NCBI RefSeq assembly: GCF_019399895.1
Contig: NC_091868.1
Span: 2,714,499-2,778,498, forward strand
Direction: 5' to 3'
DNA: 64,000 bases
Source of the DNA: Cardiocondyla obscurior
Lineage: Eukaryota; Arthropoda; Insecta; Hymenoptera; Formicidae
Below the pieces are notes generated by a model that did no database searches, was not told the DNA's origin, and saw nothing but the letters and a program-made list of their open reading frames with translations. A program made the position numbers and the translations under genes. Below are positions 1 to 12,896 of the stretch, piece by piece (position 1 is the first letter of the stretch; each line of letters begins with the position of its first letter).

Positions 1-205
1 TTCTTCGTTAGGGGCAACTTGTGTCGCGCGCGTACCTGTTTAGCAATTCTCGAAATACGACCGGCGCGATTTATGCGAGAGACATCGCGTACAATAGTAC
101 ATCCCCGACTATACATGACGAGGAGCCACATTTATATCGCATTACAAGCGCGGCGGTTGATATATGTTGTTCCGATAGAATTTCAGCCGGTAGCTAACTA
201 TTGTA

Positions 206-227
206 TTTTTTTTTTTTTTTTTTTTTT
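206..227. repeat. Poly(T) run, 22 nt
   Basis: Uninterrupted T homopolymer followed directly by CAG, so the plus strand also reads as a polypyrimidine tract plus 3' splice site. No credible exon follows: the next bases enter another T-run at 236-245. I treat it as a simple repeat; a retroposon tail on the opposite strand is possible. Confidence 0.9.
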
Positions 228-671
228 CAGGGAGATTTTTTTTTTACGTTCTCGTAATAATCCTTTTCTATGATTACTTGTCAGTCTGCATCCTGCGCGC
301 AAATGTTGGCAGTGATATGAAGAGCTCGGGGGTGCAATTATTCGAACGCCTTCGTGTGCTTGTACATACATTTTTATTGACATACGTTTGAATGGCCGGT
401 ATATTGCGTTTTGAAGATGCTGCGGTTGTTATTTTTTTCTTAAAAAAAAAAATTATTTTAATGAGTCTATTATATGTATCATTATATGTAATTAGTCGTC
501 ATATTTCGCGTCTGTTGAAATAATAGCGAATCTGATCCGCGTGATGTCGGTAGAGTACTCGCGTCGTATTCCGTCGTGTCGCCGGCAAATGCTGAGCGGT
601 CGCCCCGCGAACGATCCCAAGACATTCATTGCGGTAAACCGGAATGACGGGCATCCACGGTGATGGCATAC

Positions 672-848
672 CTTGACGGCGGCGGCCGATCGCGGCGCGC
701 ACGTGTCTCGAACCGCGGAGAACGCGTGCGCGTATTGACACGCGCTGATCGAACGCAGTGACGCGCGGGCCTCGTCACGAGGGCGAACCAATACGGCGTG
801 ATCCAGGCCGGTATCCACCACGACCACGTGCGCGTCCGAAGTAGGCAT
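672..848 (-). CDS. Possible first coding exon, 59 codons, product unknown
   Basis: On the minus strand an ATG at 848 opens a frame of exactly 59 codons that runs to a CAAG|GTATGC splice-donor match, with the exon ending at 672 in phase 0. Five bases upstream of the ATG is a TTTGTAG that could be a 3' splice site, so a 5' UTR could be joined there. The peptide begins MPTSDAHVVVVDTG, has a mixed composition without low complexity, and contains three cysteines. Without splicing the frame stays open to a stop at 492. I recognise no family. The surrounding block is GC-rich, so a chance ORF remains the more likely explanation. Confidence 0.15.
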
Positions 849-2684
849 TCACCTACAAAGGTAGGCCACGTTGCAGGGGTTAATAAGTAGTTGTCGCTCC
901 ATCTCCGCGAGGCGAAACATCCCCCGGACATCCAGCCGCCTGACCATCCGCCCACCACCTCTCTACGTCAGTGAGGGCGTTGAAAAATCAGTCTCCTTAC
1001 AAAAAGGGCTCGTTGAAAGGGACCGCGTAAGGGTGGGATTCCACGCGGGAGACCAGGATGGCCGGACGGAACGTCGGAAGGGGGGAACGAGTGAGTTTGA
1101 AGGGGGATGGAAAAGTAGTAACGGCGTGTGCGGTGGTCGGAGGGTAGGTTGGAGGTGAGGTACGGGGAGAGGCGAGTGGGAAGGCGGGAAATCGGGCAAC
1201 GTAAATACGGAGCACGTTGCTATGCGCCGTAAGCGTCCGCCCAGCCACCCTTTTTACAAAGGGTGCCCTGAAAGTACGGTACGTGTTACCGCCGGGTAAA
1301 AAGGAACGAATGAATAAATTAGCCTCCACCCATGTGCGACGACGTAGAGAGAAGGGTCGGGCGTATCGCGCGGGCACGCCATTTTGGAGAACGAAGGTCC
1401 CCCACGGGGAAAGGACACGGTATACGAAGGATTCTTCTAGTCGCTCGATGCATTTTACATAGACCTCACGGCCTTCCGCTTTTTTTTTTCTCTCTGTTTC
1501 TCTCTCTCCTCTCCCTCATCTGTTCACCTTTTCGAATTATCGCGCCGTTCCTCGATCAGACCGTTCGTGATCATTCATGAGAAGAAAGTGGACCGCCACC
1601 CTTATTATGATAATATCACGAAACACTAACGCGTTCAAATTATGTTAAATATTTCGCGCACGTACGATACAGAGCTTAAAAACGTTAAATCAAAATCAAT
1701 TTGTTTCAAATAATTAATTAGCAGAGTCGAGATTATTTTATTTTGTATTGTATTTTAGAATTATTCATGATTAGTAATTAAAATTATATTTATGCAATGA
1801 GACATTTTTGTCGACGACGATTCGGTAAGATGACTGAAAATCCGTCGCGTAATTTTATTTCAATTGTGAGTTTCGCGTTTGTAGTGGAAGGGCAATGATT
1901 CGACCGTAGCAACGTTCCATCATGAATTCGAAATGGTAAATAGCAATAATTAAATCGGAAGTCGAGCGAATTCCGCACGTTGCGCCGATGAATTCGACAT
2001 AATCGCCGACAGATTAACCAATAGCGTCGCTAATCACTAGCGGATGCGACAAGCTCGCGTTAGTTGTATACTAGTAATAAATCGTGCGGCGCGTTTGACG
2101 GCCGAAATCGAAATCGAAACTCCCCGGGGAGGAAGGCGGCAGAATTCGCTCAGAATAGTTGTTTGTTTCGCGAAAGAGGTAGGAGCGGCACTCCACCGAA
2201 AGCCAGTCTTTATCGCGGTATCTGTGTGGCGCAATGTGTGCATCATGTATATTTATTTATTTAGCACGCGAATTAAACTCTACGTTATCTCGGAACATTC
2301 CTTAAATACTGTGGATCTAATAACAAATTTAAGCTTTATGGAATATTAATTAGCCCGGCGATTAAATTTCGTAAAATGAAACAACATTGCCTATCAACCG
2401 ATATTGAGATAAGCGCAAACATTGCAGCTGGTGTTTTGATACTGAACCCCTAAATGCGCTCGCGCGCGGCGCGTCCAGGTACAATAATTAATTCGCATGA
2501 TATAATTATCGCGGGATTCTCGCTAACAGAAGGTGGACTTAATCGATTGCAAAGTGACGCTAATCGCCGATGTCCTTTTCGGAATCGATAGCCGGGTGGA
2601 AGTATAAAGTGGCGATCCGGAGAACGATTGGAATCGAGGAGCGGAGAGAAAACGAATCGCGCGAGGGGAAGAAAAAGAAAAAGG

Positions 2685-2708
2685 AAAAAAAAAAAAAAAA
2701 AAAAAAAA
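2685..2708. repeat. Poly(A) run, 24 nt
   Basis: Uninterrupted A homopolymer preceded by about 45 nt of purine-only sequence (G and A mixed). It could be a degraded retroposon tail, but no target-site duplication or element body was recognised. Confidence 0.9.
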
Positions 2709-3084
2709 TTCGTTTAATATCCAATTTCCGAGACGTCAATCCTTTAACAAATTACTAGTCATCTCTGCGAGAGGGCTACAAGCTCGAAGCACATCTCATT
2801 TCCCGTCTTTTTCATCTGTCCGCGAAAGAACGGACGTGCACGCGTGCATACGTGCATGAATGCGTACGTGCGTATCAGGAGCCTGCAGTGCCCGTGCTTG
2901 AATTTACAATGTCCCTTTACCGCGGTACCGTCCGCCAGACACGGGATTCATCCGCCGCTCTAACGATTGCGAGTCCACGTTTTTGTTCGGCCATCTTCAT
3001 CAAACACGCGTCCTTTCTTGCGCCTGCAAAAGAAAAAGAAGACGCGCGTTAATTCAACGCGCAATAAAAACAGCGTTTTCCCCG

Positions 3085-3115
3085 TTCTCGCGAACTCTGA
3101 CAGAGTTCGCGGGAA
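3085..3115. other. Hairpin, 14-bp stem, 3-nt loop
   Basis: The arm CGCGAACTCT (3089-3098) is separated by GAC from its exact reverse complement AGAGTTCGCG (3102-3111). Pairing continues outward through a T-G wobble and three further Watson-Crick pairs to 3085/3115. Function is unknown. It is too short to be a canonical microRNA precursor. Confidence 0.7.
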
Positions 3116-3190
3116 TATGTCTCGGTTAAATTGATCGCGAGCGATCGGCTATCCGGGGAAGTCTCGCCGATATACGGGTATATACGTTCG

Positions 3191-3850
3191 GATATATGTG
3201 CCCCCCGCCGCGGTCTTGGAAATCACCGGAAAATCCCGGCGCGTACACGTCGCGCGGGTTCTCGCCTCGCGCTACCGCGAAGGTAACTTTATTTCGCCGG
3301 ATGTCCCCCTCGTTTTGCTTTCTCGCGGATGTCCAAACGCTTCAGCCGCACCCACCGTAGATCGGTGGAAAAGGGTCGCCGAGTGGCGCGGTCGGCTCGG
3401 TCGGTCGGTCGGTCGGTCGCTCGCTCGCTCGCTCGCTCGTTCGCTTGCTCATCACGGTAGGGGGGAAGAGTTGCTCGGAGATAGTAAGCTCATTTATACC
3501 TGGGACGTGCTTGCGAGGTAAAACTGCTGAAAAATGATATCCGAGCCCGCGTCCCGCAGATTCCCGTCCGCCATGGCCATCGCACAGTCGGGACCGCGTC
3601 CCTCGCCCCCGCCCGCGTTCGCATCCGCCCTCCTAGCCCTCATCACTGCCCTCGCCGCCCGCGGTCTCATATCGCAGATAGGAAATTCTATCCTTCCGTT
3701 TTCGTTGCGCGCCCTCCCTCCCCCCTTTCCCTCCCCGCGCTTTCTCCCCCTGGTTCCCGTCCGGCGTTTCCACCTTCGCCCACCCTCCCCCCGCGGCACG
3801 GCCGGTGCGGCCCCGCGACGGCAACTATTAAAATCTGGGATTCCATTTAA
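3191..3850. other. GC-rich, C-rich block, no gene recognised
   Basis: CpG-dense. It is strongly pyrimidine-biased on the plus strand from 3590 to 3800. Overlapping open frames of 63-117 codons occur on both strands and are Pro/Arg/Ser-rich products of the base skew. Confidence 0.6.
3390..3450. repeat. Compound tetranucleotide microsatellite (GGTC)n(GCTC)n
   Basis: Five perfect GGTC units (3399-3418) run directly into five GCTC units (3419-3438), with degenerate GTTC/GCTT/GCTC units after. The two motifs differ by one base, suggesting one expanded array that acquired a spreading point variant. Confidence 0.9.
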
Positions 3851-6480
3851 CGGTTCACGGCGAAAGACTGAATATTTTCATGGATAATTCGCGCGATGAA
3901 ATGTTACGGCGCTGCGTTACATCGGTGAAATGTTTTAAAAGCGTCGGCGCTGCGCGCCGTTTGAACTACTTTACAATTCCGCGAGAAATGTTACGATTCG
4001 ATGGCGTTATTTGCGATAGATTGGAACATTGTCAAAATATTTCCCTTCGTTTCGACGACTGGATAATTACGCGTGGAAATTCGTTACCTCCGCGGGTAGA
4101 GAAATATATACCTTCCCGTTTCTCGCGAGTCGATTGAGCTACAATTGAGCGATAGTGATGGAGCCGCTTCGTTTATCTTTTATTAATATAACGCATATTG
4201 CGGCTCGCATTATATCCCACATTCGGCATCGGTGTAGTGGCCAACGGCATTCAATCTGGGAAGCTAGCGGCACGCCGGGTATAATAATGAGAGTATCTAT
4301 TAATTGTCTTGCAATCGTAACGAGAAAAAGGTCCGAGGTGAACAATTATCTTTCGTGATACGCCTCGTGCATTCAATTTCCTTCGCGCGTAGTGGATTCT
4401 TAATCACCGAAGGCATTCTGTCGAGTTTACGGAGTGGAAACGCGGTGGCTAGAAAGTGACTCGCGGTCGCGGGATTCGGGAGGTGAACGAGGAGGTAGAG
4501 AATGAGGACGAGGAAGGTGGGACATGCGAGATGGAGGAGCAGTCGGTCTCGCGGCAAAAAGAGCTGGACGAAGGTTAGATTAATGGTTGAGAAATGCAAA
4601 TTGTCCGGTAACCCCCGGAGAGAGGGGGAGGGGGCCAAGAGGAGGAGGAGGAGGAGGGAGCCAGAAGGGGGCATGCGGTGGCCTCTCCTGTGGGTGGATA
4701 ACGGCGTCTCACCCGCTTACCAACCAGCAAAAACCCCTTAGAAATATATCGTAGGTCATTTCCCTTGCTAAACTCGAGGAGAAAAAATTGCCAGCGAACC
4801 CTGGTACCGACCGTGCGGCCGCGTCCACGAACTCACACTCCCCCATGTCCGCCACCCGCTAACTTCCCGCCGCCCACCGCCGCCCGGTCTCGTCCCATCT
4901 CGCCTCATCCCGTTAACCAGCCTCGGTCCGACGTCCAGAAAGCGGACTGACCAACCGACTACCGCCTCCCGGCGCCTTTTTCGCGGCGCGGAACACGCGC
5001 CTCCGCGGAAGGAGAAACACCAGGATATATATGCAGGGCACGGAACAGAAAAATGGCCGCGAATTTGTTTTAGGTAGGTGAGGGACGGAGTGCCGCGTAG
5101 GGCGGAGGTGGACCCGCAGGAGGATGCGAGAGCGTGTGCGTGGAATTCCTATGCCGCGCGAAAAGGGTGGCATTTACAGACGGGACCGGATAATCGGCGA
5201 TAGTTTATTTTTGCTAGTGTGCCTCCTTCCGCGCGCCCTTTCAATTCACCTGACCGATTTATCGACTATACTCAATTGATTGTCCGATATTGCGTTCCAT
5301 CTTTCTTCGCGGTTCAATCTATCTTTAGAGTCGTATGTCTTATACTCGAACGATTAACGCGGAGGACTGTTTGAGGATCTATCAAAGTGGAGCAATATTA
5401 GTTAAAAATTTTTTTTAATTTTAATGTTGGGAAGATGCTTAAAAAATTTTCGCACACCTGCTTATTGATTCATTGATTGACTGTCTTCTTGCTACTTTTA
5501 TAAAATTTACCTCACAATCTCTTTATTAATATTTATTTTATTTATTTAATTTTTTTTGTATTTTTAAAATCCGTTTGGAAAATAATTATATATTAATTAG
5601 TATAATTAATCATGTTAATTATTATAGATGTAAATGGTGTATTTTCGATATTTTTTAAAATCGGGCATGTGCTTCTTAAGATTAAAAAAAAAATGTTAAT
5701 ATTAATCAAATTATTAAAAGTTAGTTTTACAGTATTCAATTACATTAGTTTAATTAATTAAGAGAATTATTACTGATGCGTTTTGCATCAACCAAAAATT
5801 ACGCCGCGCACGTGTGTTTTTAGTCTCGACGAGGGATCGATTATTATTTCTAAAAAAACCTCTGATTGCGATTTTATTAATTTTTTTAAAGTAACAATAT
5901 TTGCTCTACTTTGTAGCGTATCGATAAAAAAAAAATTACACGGGACTTAAAGAGCACGGTTCGGTACATTGGGTGATAAAAAATCCCGTTACAGCACGTC
6001 ACGTCGTATCCGTTTCATCAAATCTTCCGACCGATAAAGAGCGATGCCTCGGCATCAACCTGTGGCGTCCTTCCACCAGGACGCCCGCGTACCAATATTG
6101 GCGCATCTCGGTCGTTCGGACGTAGTGTCAATCGCGTCACTTCATCCGTGCACATTGCGCGCGCGCGCACGTATGTGTGTACACATATGCATGCATATTC
6201 GACCCGATTCTTTTTACCCACATGCACACTCGTGCAATCTTTATTTTATTCGATTTATCGTTCTCACGTGAAAGTCGTTCAATTGGAAACAACGCTTTTT
6301 TTCCTCGCGCATATCAAAATAACAGATCGTTCAAGGATCGCGTATATTTTTATTGACCTCCTAATTTACATCGCGGCCTATCTGTTTAAGACAATCGCGC
6401 TCCTCATTTGCGAGGCACATCAGCCGGACGGAAGTCGCTTGCAAAATAAATGAGAAGTTTTAATAAAGCACGGTACGGTA
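3851..6480. other. Mixed composition then AT-rich spacer
   Basis: 3851-4440 is mixed. 4440-4680 is purine-rich on the plus strand, with a (GGA)n stretch around 4640. 4800-5180 is GC-rich. 5211-6000 is strongly AT-rich and essentially free of open frames. A short CpG/GT-rich patch lies at 6150-6200. No gene recognised. Confidence 0.55.
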
Positions 6481-7540
6481 AAAATAAAATTAAAAAAAAA
6501 AAAAAAAAGGGGGAAGGGGGAAAGAGGCGAAATGCGAAAAAATGTCAGCCGGGCGGCAAGAGTTGCGCAACATGTGAATATGCGAACGCGGAGGAAGTTA
6601 CATTTCCGTTTCGTACAACGAAGAGGCGGCGGCGGCGGTGGCGGCGGCGGTAGCGGCGCGCGGCCAGTATTTCGCAATTAACGCATTCCTTAATCCCCGG
6701 TAACTGCTGAATATTTCCGCATTTGCCCATGGCACTCGTACCCGCCTCGGCATTGTGCCGGCCGGTAACGGCTGGTACCAGCGATAATCGTGAACCACCC
6801 CTCGCTTATACGCCGTCGGGTAACGGTCGCTAAGAGTTGCGCGCCGTTGCGAGGACACGGCTGTACGCGCGCGTAAATCTCGGAAGGCGTTTTTCCGGGG
6901 GTTGGGGGAGGAAAGCGAGAGGGACGAAGTCGCGGGGGCGTCGTTTAAAACGGAGAGAATCCCGGGGAATGCGAAATACGGAGATACCTGAAAATCTCCT
7001 GGCGGACCGTCGTGGCCGAAGGAGGCGCGCACCGGGGGTAGGAGGAAATGATGAAAAAAGGCGCCCGGGCGCGAGAAACGGGGTACACTTATTTTCATTC
7101 CCGCCACCTCAGTCGGAAGAGGGTCCTGCGGGAGAACTGCGCGCGGCCTCATTTGTTACCCTTAATGTCCTGCAGCCTCCTCCTGTCCTCCTGTCCCGCT
7201 GCCTCCGGGATCTTATGAGGGAGAGGGCGCCCGGGAGTTACTGTCATTGTGTGCGAGTACGTGTGGCGCGCCTGTACGCGCGATATGGCCTTAGCGGTGG
7301 CCCTCTCCAGGAATATATTTCAGGAATTATGGGAAATTCTATCGAGCAATGTACCGTAATGATTTATCGCCGCCGGCATCCGCGGAAGTAATAATGGAGA
7401 ACGTATCGCCCTCTCCTTTGGCGAACGGCTTGGTGCGCCGTCCCCGCCGTAATCTCGTCGCTCCAATTTCGAGAGCTTCTATTTTACAGCCCCCTTTCGC
7501 CCTTCCCTCTCGCCCTCCGCTGTCCCTGGTGACAATATGA
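6481..7540. other. GC-rich block with GGC triplet run
   Basis: Begins with a 17-nt A-run (6492-6508). An imperfect GGC trinucleotide repeat spans about 6623-6658. CpG-rich sequence follows to 7520. Two 184-codon frames, one on each strand, overlap between 6837 and 7152. Both are Arg/Pro/Gly-rich and unlike any family I know, so I do not call them genes. Confidence 0.55.
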
Positions 7541-8068
7541 AAATAATGCTAGGAAGAAAGCAATTACTGCTTTATATTGGTTTCCTTCGGGATCGAAATT
7601 TTCGACATTTCTCGATGCCGAGAATTCTGCAATTTTCAATTATTTATACAATTATATATAATTTTGTATCGAACCTTTCCAATTATTGCTTCAACGTTCT
7701 TCTTCGTGTGACTTCCACAATTGCTCATTAATTACATTAACAGCAGGGTGAAATTTCAGCACCGGATCGATTAATTCTAAACGTAATACGTTTCGCATGG
7801 AGAAAAACTTCGATTTTCACAAATTATATTTTAACGCGTCTCGCGCTAAAGGATTTTCCTCGATCTCACTTTCTATCGCGACGATTGACACCCCCAATCT
7901 ATACGGTAGGACGCCAATATTTAAAAAAACCATTGGAACGGGAGCTCCTCGAGAGGAAGTCGCCTCGGAGTAATTAACGATTACCAATCAGCAGCTCCCA
8001 CTTGGATTCTCTCGAGGACGGTAGTTAGGAGGGTCGGTACGGTTTCCACGGTGAACGCGAGGAGAGAC

Positions 8069-8095
8069 GGGAAAGGGGGCGGGGGGGGGAGGGGG
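8069..8095 (+). other. Putative G-quadruplex motif
   Basis: Four G-tracts (3, 5, 9 and 5 G) are separated by AAA, C and A, which meets the usual G3+N1-7 rule with very short loops. It lies at the start of a purine-only stretch reaching about 8135. Confidence 0.6.
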
Positions 8096-8153
8096 AGAGA
8101 GGAGAGGAGACGCGGAGACAGAGGAAGAGAAAGAGTGGACGACGTGTGGTCGT

Positions 8154-8219
8154 TTGCTAATATGAATGTCCTGTCAGTAGCAGCGGCTCCTTGCCAAGAA
8201 CGTACCGCTTGCTAATATG
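8154..8219 (+). repeat. Pair of 11-bp direct repeats TTGCTAATATG
   Basis: TTGCTAATATG occurs at 8154-8164 and again at 8209-8219, start to start 55 bp, flanking a GC-richer spacer. Two similar preceding triplets extend the similarity imperfectly. It may be a duplicated binding site or chance. Confidence 0.5.
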
Positions 8220-11200
8220 GCCGGTTGAAGGGAATATTTACGAGGGTGAAAAAAATATCGCCGCGATACCCCCGGTCACCTTCCTCCGTCATCTCCGGTT
8301 TGATGAGGGATCCACCCGTTACCCCCGGGTATGAAGGCGCGAATTGGATTTTCTGGGAATCAATTAGGATGCTCCTCCACGCGTGCTTATTCTTCACGAT
8401 CTGTGTGTGTCAGTACGAAAAACCGGCGTAGATGCGGAAGAATTTTTCATCAGGACGGTACAGCTTCCGTGTGGTTTTCACACACACGCACACGACCGTA
8501 CGCGTATCGATAGAGATCAGTGGTTCTCAGGAACCAAGCTGGAAAATCTTGCACGTTACAGTTTAGTAAAAAAAAAAAAAAAAAAGAAAAGATTTATTAT
8601 TAAAAATTATTAGTCACATATTATATCGTTACCTATATGCAATACATAATTTTATTTAACATGACTATTATTTGGCATACACGATATACTTTTATTGGTT
8701 ATTAAATATTTAATGTATCGTCAGTAAGAAACGAGAGCTCCAATCGATACTCTATATATTAATTTATCAAGGGCGCGAAAAAAGAAAAAAAAAAAAAAAA
8801 TACCGTACTGTTGATGAAAACGATCGCGTATGCCGGGAATAACATTATGTTTCTATGTTGCACTATTATTAAAATAATGTGCGCCATTATCGAGTTACGT
8901 AAACGTGCATTGTTTGATGTCCAAATATATGGTTCTCCGAGTCCTTATGATTCCATAATAATTTCGCAAAGCGGACAAACAGCGTAATGCGTTTCCATAC
9001 GATTCGGAGATTTTGTCAAGATTATAAAAATAATTTTGAGACTACGCGTTTAGAAATTTTGCAACGTTTTACCTTAATACTTATTATCTACAATTGCTCG
9101 AATGCTCTGAGACGAGTCGCAAGGGTAAAATTTAACAACGGCGCTATAATGAATATCATGGTATTGATCGCATTTTGGCGTCGCCTTATTACGGGCAGCG
9201 AGATATTTTTTATGACTCTTTCTGCGTTTACCAGTGACATAAATTACGGGCATTTCCTAGCTATGTGCGCGAACCCCTTCGATTTATCCATAAAAATAGC
9301 CGCATTGTCGAAACTCCGTTTCCCCGAATGCCGCTCTGGGCGTTCCTTTTTTTTTTTTTTTCATGTAAATTTTACTGCGCGGCGGAAGGAGGCCTAATTT
9401 TTTTCGCAAGGGCGGTTCCCGCCGCCATTTTGCGCGGCTGGAAGGGTCGCCAGGAGCCCCTGAATTTACTCTAATTACTTTCCCGGGATATTACGGCTCT
9501 GCAGAAATGTTATTGATAACAACTGCTTGTTGCCTCCGCGCTGTATGGGATTCTGTCGGCTGTAAATTGTTCTTACAATCGGTGATTATTTCTAATTTGC
9601 GACAAATATCGTCATTAGATGTTACGGCCTATTATTAGCGAACGTTATTATTACTCCCCCGTCCGGCAATAAGAGATATTTTTATTGTCGCGGTTGTGAC
9701 CGCTCGTTTCGAGAAATAAAAAAAAAAGTTTTATTGTTTTATGGGGACGAATTTTCTCGCATAAATATATATAGTTTTTAATCGTAAGTTTCTGTTCGCA
9801 CAATTACATTTGAATTTCACGTGTCACATGCACTTCTTATGTTATAACGATTAAAGTTTCGGTAATTGGAACGTCATAATACGCTTACAAATAATTGGGA
9901 GAGACGTGAGTAAAAAACTTGATCGACAAATCGGTTTATTTGCCGGATAATAAAAACGATGATGCAATAATGCTGTTTGCAAATAGCGTGCGATTGAACA
10001 TGACGAGAATTGGCGATTAACAATTTTTCAAGAATTTTACAACTGTTCTCTGTACTACCGCCGTTAAATGATACTCTATTTGCATTTAACGCTCTTAACA
10101 ATAATTGCGACACAATGTGTTCACTTTCTAATTCAAGCGCAACGTGTACGCGAATTTTAAAGAGTTGTTTAAATGTAAATGAGGTGTAAAAGGACGTCCA
10201 TTTTCCTTGTTCAGTGTTTGCCTATGTTATTGCAAGTGCGACATTGATTAAAATACTGACGTTTAAAATAAATTATTTGAACCGTAGAGGAATGTGCGCG
10301 ACTGAATAAAGTTACTTTCATTCGATTTATTGTTACTACGTTTGTCTGTATACTCGTTAATAATCAGTCGAAAGGAAAATATTCGGAAAAGAATTACATT
10401 TCTGTTCTCGCAGTTTCTTTGAGATTTGCTCTCATAAAAAAAAAAAAAAAAAAATATATCTGTTTTTAATAGGCGCTTCGTTAATTATTAATGAAATTGT
10501 CACGCTGTTGTGTGAACTTTAAAGCGTAAAAACTAAAGAAATACTTTCTTTTTTATGTAATATTGATTCCGATGCTACTCATACACGCAGAAACGTTTTT
10601 GTGGATGTGGATTCTTTTCGCCAGTAACTCTCGACAAAATGGCGTGCGTTGGGAGATCACGCGCCGTCGGATAGAAACTGCGTCAATGAAGACGCACTTT
10701 TTCCTAATTTCATCGCGTTACTGTCGAACTTTTTATTCAGGCAATATTAAGCTTTTGAAGGAAATTAGTAAAATGTCGACTCCGCGATTCGCGAGTAATT
10801 TTGTCTCACATTAAATTTGCTTTGCATACACGGAATTTTTTGTATGCCGCGCGTACTATCGAAAATAACAGTATGAATTATTAAAAAAAACTTTATCATT
10901 TTATTTTATATAAAAATATAAGTGCAAATAATGATTGCGTCGCGCTACGGCTATATTACGCTTTATAAAAAATGCACATATTCCGCGAAGGAAATTTCAA
11001 TAATCAACCTAATTGGCGACAATTCCGCAATTTCGATGTCTGGAATTGTGATAGCACGCGAGAGCCGTGAGAGATCATGTAAGAGACCTTTGTCTTCATT
11101 AGGCTATCGATCGGCGGGTACATTACTATCGGTGCATGAACTCCCAAATGAATGAAGTCAATCTCTCACACTAACATCGATACTGTTGCTGGACCATATT

Positions 11201-12666
11201 GCTCGGTCGACGGTATCAGCGTTTCGTCCTCGCGGTGTGATTTATAAGACGTGACTGAACGCTGATTAACATTGCTTAATAATTAAGTTCTTAAAGTACA
11301 GGATCCTTATTCGTGGTGAATCTTTGTTGAATTTGAGAACTTTCCCTGGAGGATATCGCGATTATCGCCGGCGTCGCGTACTTTCTATTTTATTCATCGT
11401 CATATAAGCCAATGAAAACTGTTACATGTCGGTGTGAATTTGCGTTAACCCCAAATCAATATTTGTAATGCACATACTTCGATTGTGCGCGCGAAACAAT
11501 ATCGGGAATAAATTTTCCGGTATTTCTATCCGCTTGCGGTTCATTGATAGACATATTAATGTGTACATGTGTAACGAAACAAATGAAATCGGCTTGTTAC
11601 TTGTAGCTGCGATACTACGATTATACGTATCCAATAAACGCCGGAGGCCGCTGGAAGCTCAAGCTAATTCGAAAACGGCAACTGCGTCGTAGATATTATT
11701 CATCGGATATATTTCCGCGATATAGTAAGTAGTGAAAAAGGATACCGAACGGCGGTGGCGCGATAACCGCATTCATTATGCAAACATTTTTCTGAGTGGA
11801 TGTATTATCTTTGCAGAGTAAATTTATATTTATATCATTTTAAAATTTTTTAATATTACAAGATCATCGCATTATCGATACTTATATTTATACGTTTATA
11901 TTATCTTACGCGAATTAAAAAAAATTATTTATTACCGATTGACGCGCAAATATTATGCATCACGGTGACGTTTGAATTAAAAAAAAAAAGGGGAAAAAAA
12001 ATTGTACGTCACTCTGAGTCGCATTTGATTTATTTGACTTTTTTTCTTTCGGTTTCTTGTTTATGTTCGACATACGCGAGCGGGCTGTTTCGTAAATTTC
12101 GGTACCGCTGTGCGCAACTAAGTTGAAAGTATTACGTGAAATTTTAAACAGATCCGGTAAATCCTATCGCTGCGAGTGGAATCTCGGAAAGCGCGGAAGG
12201 ACCTAATGCCAAACAATTTCGAAAAATTCCGGATCGATCTAACCCAGTAACGGGCGTCGCACGTGTAACGGATTGAATTTAATCCCGGCCATTGTTCGTA
12301 ACCAGAATTCACCAATCATACGCGGGTCGATCCAAACCCAGGTGCAGATACATCGCAGGCGGGTCGAAGAGTTCGACAGCAGGGATGCCCGGCTGCCTTT
12401 CAGAATTTGTTAGCAAGAGCTTCCATCGCGGTGCCTTTCGTCCGGTGTATAATAAGCATTATATTTTACGACTCGGCCAATTACGAACATCTGCTTTGTT
12501 TCCAATAATGAATCGGATGGGAAAACGAAAGAAGATGACAGTATAAATATGACGAGCGCGCCGAATATGATCGATAAAATCAAAGTCCTCTATAAAAGTT
12601 TTTTTTAACCTGAACTTATTTTAAAAAAGAATTTTTTTTTTAAATTAAATTTTATAAGTTCTCCTT

Positions 12667-12667
<1 letters not shown>

Positions 12668-12727
<60 letters not shown>
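12668..12727. repeat. (GA)30 microsatellite
   Basis: Thirty uninterrupted GA dinucleotides ending in an A-run. Long pure GA tracts can bind GAGA-type factors in insects and can form triplex DNA; here only the repeat itself is observed. It should be highly polymorphic between individuals. Confidence 0.97.
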
Positions 12728-12731
<4 letters not shown>

Positions 12732-12896
12732 AAAGGGTAAAATTAATCGAATCTCATGTTACAATCTAACTTATTTCAAACAGATCCGCAAGTATGTGTA
12801 AAGGGTACATAATTATTCATTAGGTAGTAATTGGAAGCACATGTCAAAATGTTAAATTTGTAGCTCGAAGTATCAGCTTTTATCTAGGAAATTAAA

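Larger units (their letters stand above)
1..1580. other. Non-coding block with GC/CpG-rich core
   Basis: AT-rich with T-runs up to about 300, then GC-rich and CpG-dense from about 490 to 1460, with a purine-rich stretch at 1060-1200 and a CT-rich stretch at 1476-1530. Several 60-126 codon frames overlap on both strands and none resembles a known protein. The only coding-like signal is the minus-strand segment at 672-848, listed separately. A GTGAGT donor-like hexamer sits near 1090 on the plus strand without a convincing exon before it. Confidence 0.6.
1581..3190. other. AT-rich non-coding spacer
   Basis: Mostly AT-rich with scattered CpG. It includes a purine tract running into poly(A) at 2641-2708 and a CpG-rich tail from about 2840. 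Short frames only, none recognisable. The hairpin at 3085-3115 is listed separately. Confidence 0.6.

Noticed and set aside
206..230. Poly(T)CAG as a 3' splice site
   Set aside because: The following sequence re-enters a T-run and has no plausible exon or donor; other long T-runs of the window similarly lack exons.
6598..7391. Two opposite 184-codon frames
   Set aside because: They share the same DNA on opposite strands in a CpG-rich block and neither resembles a known protein.
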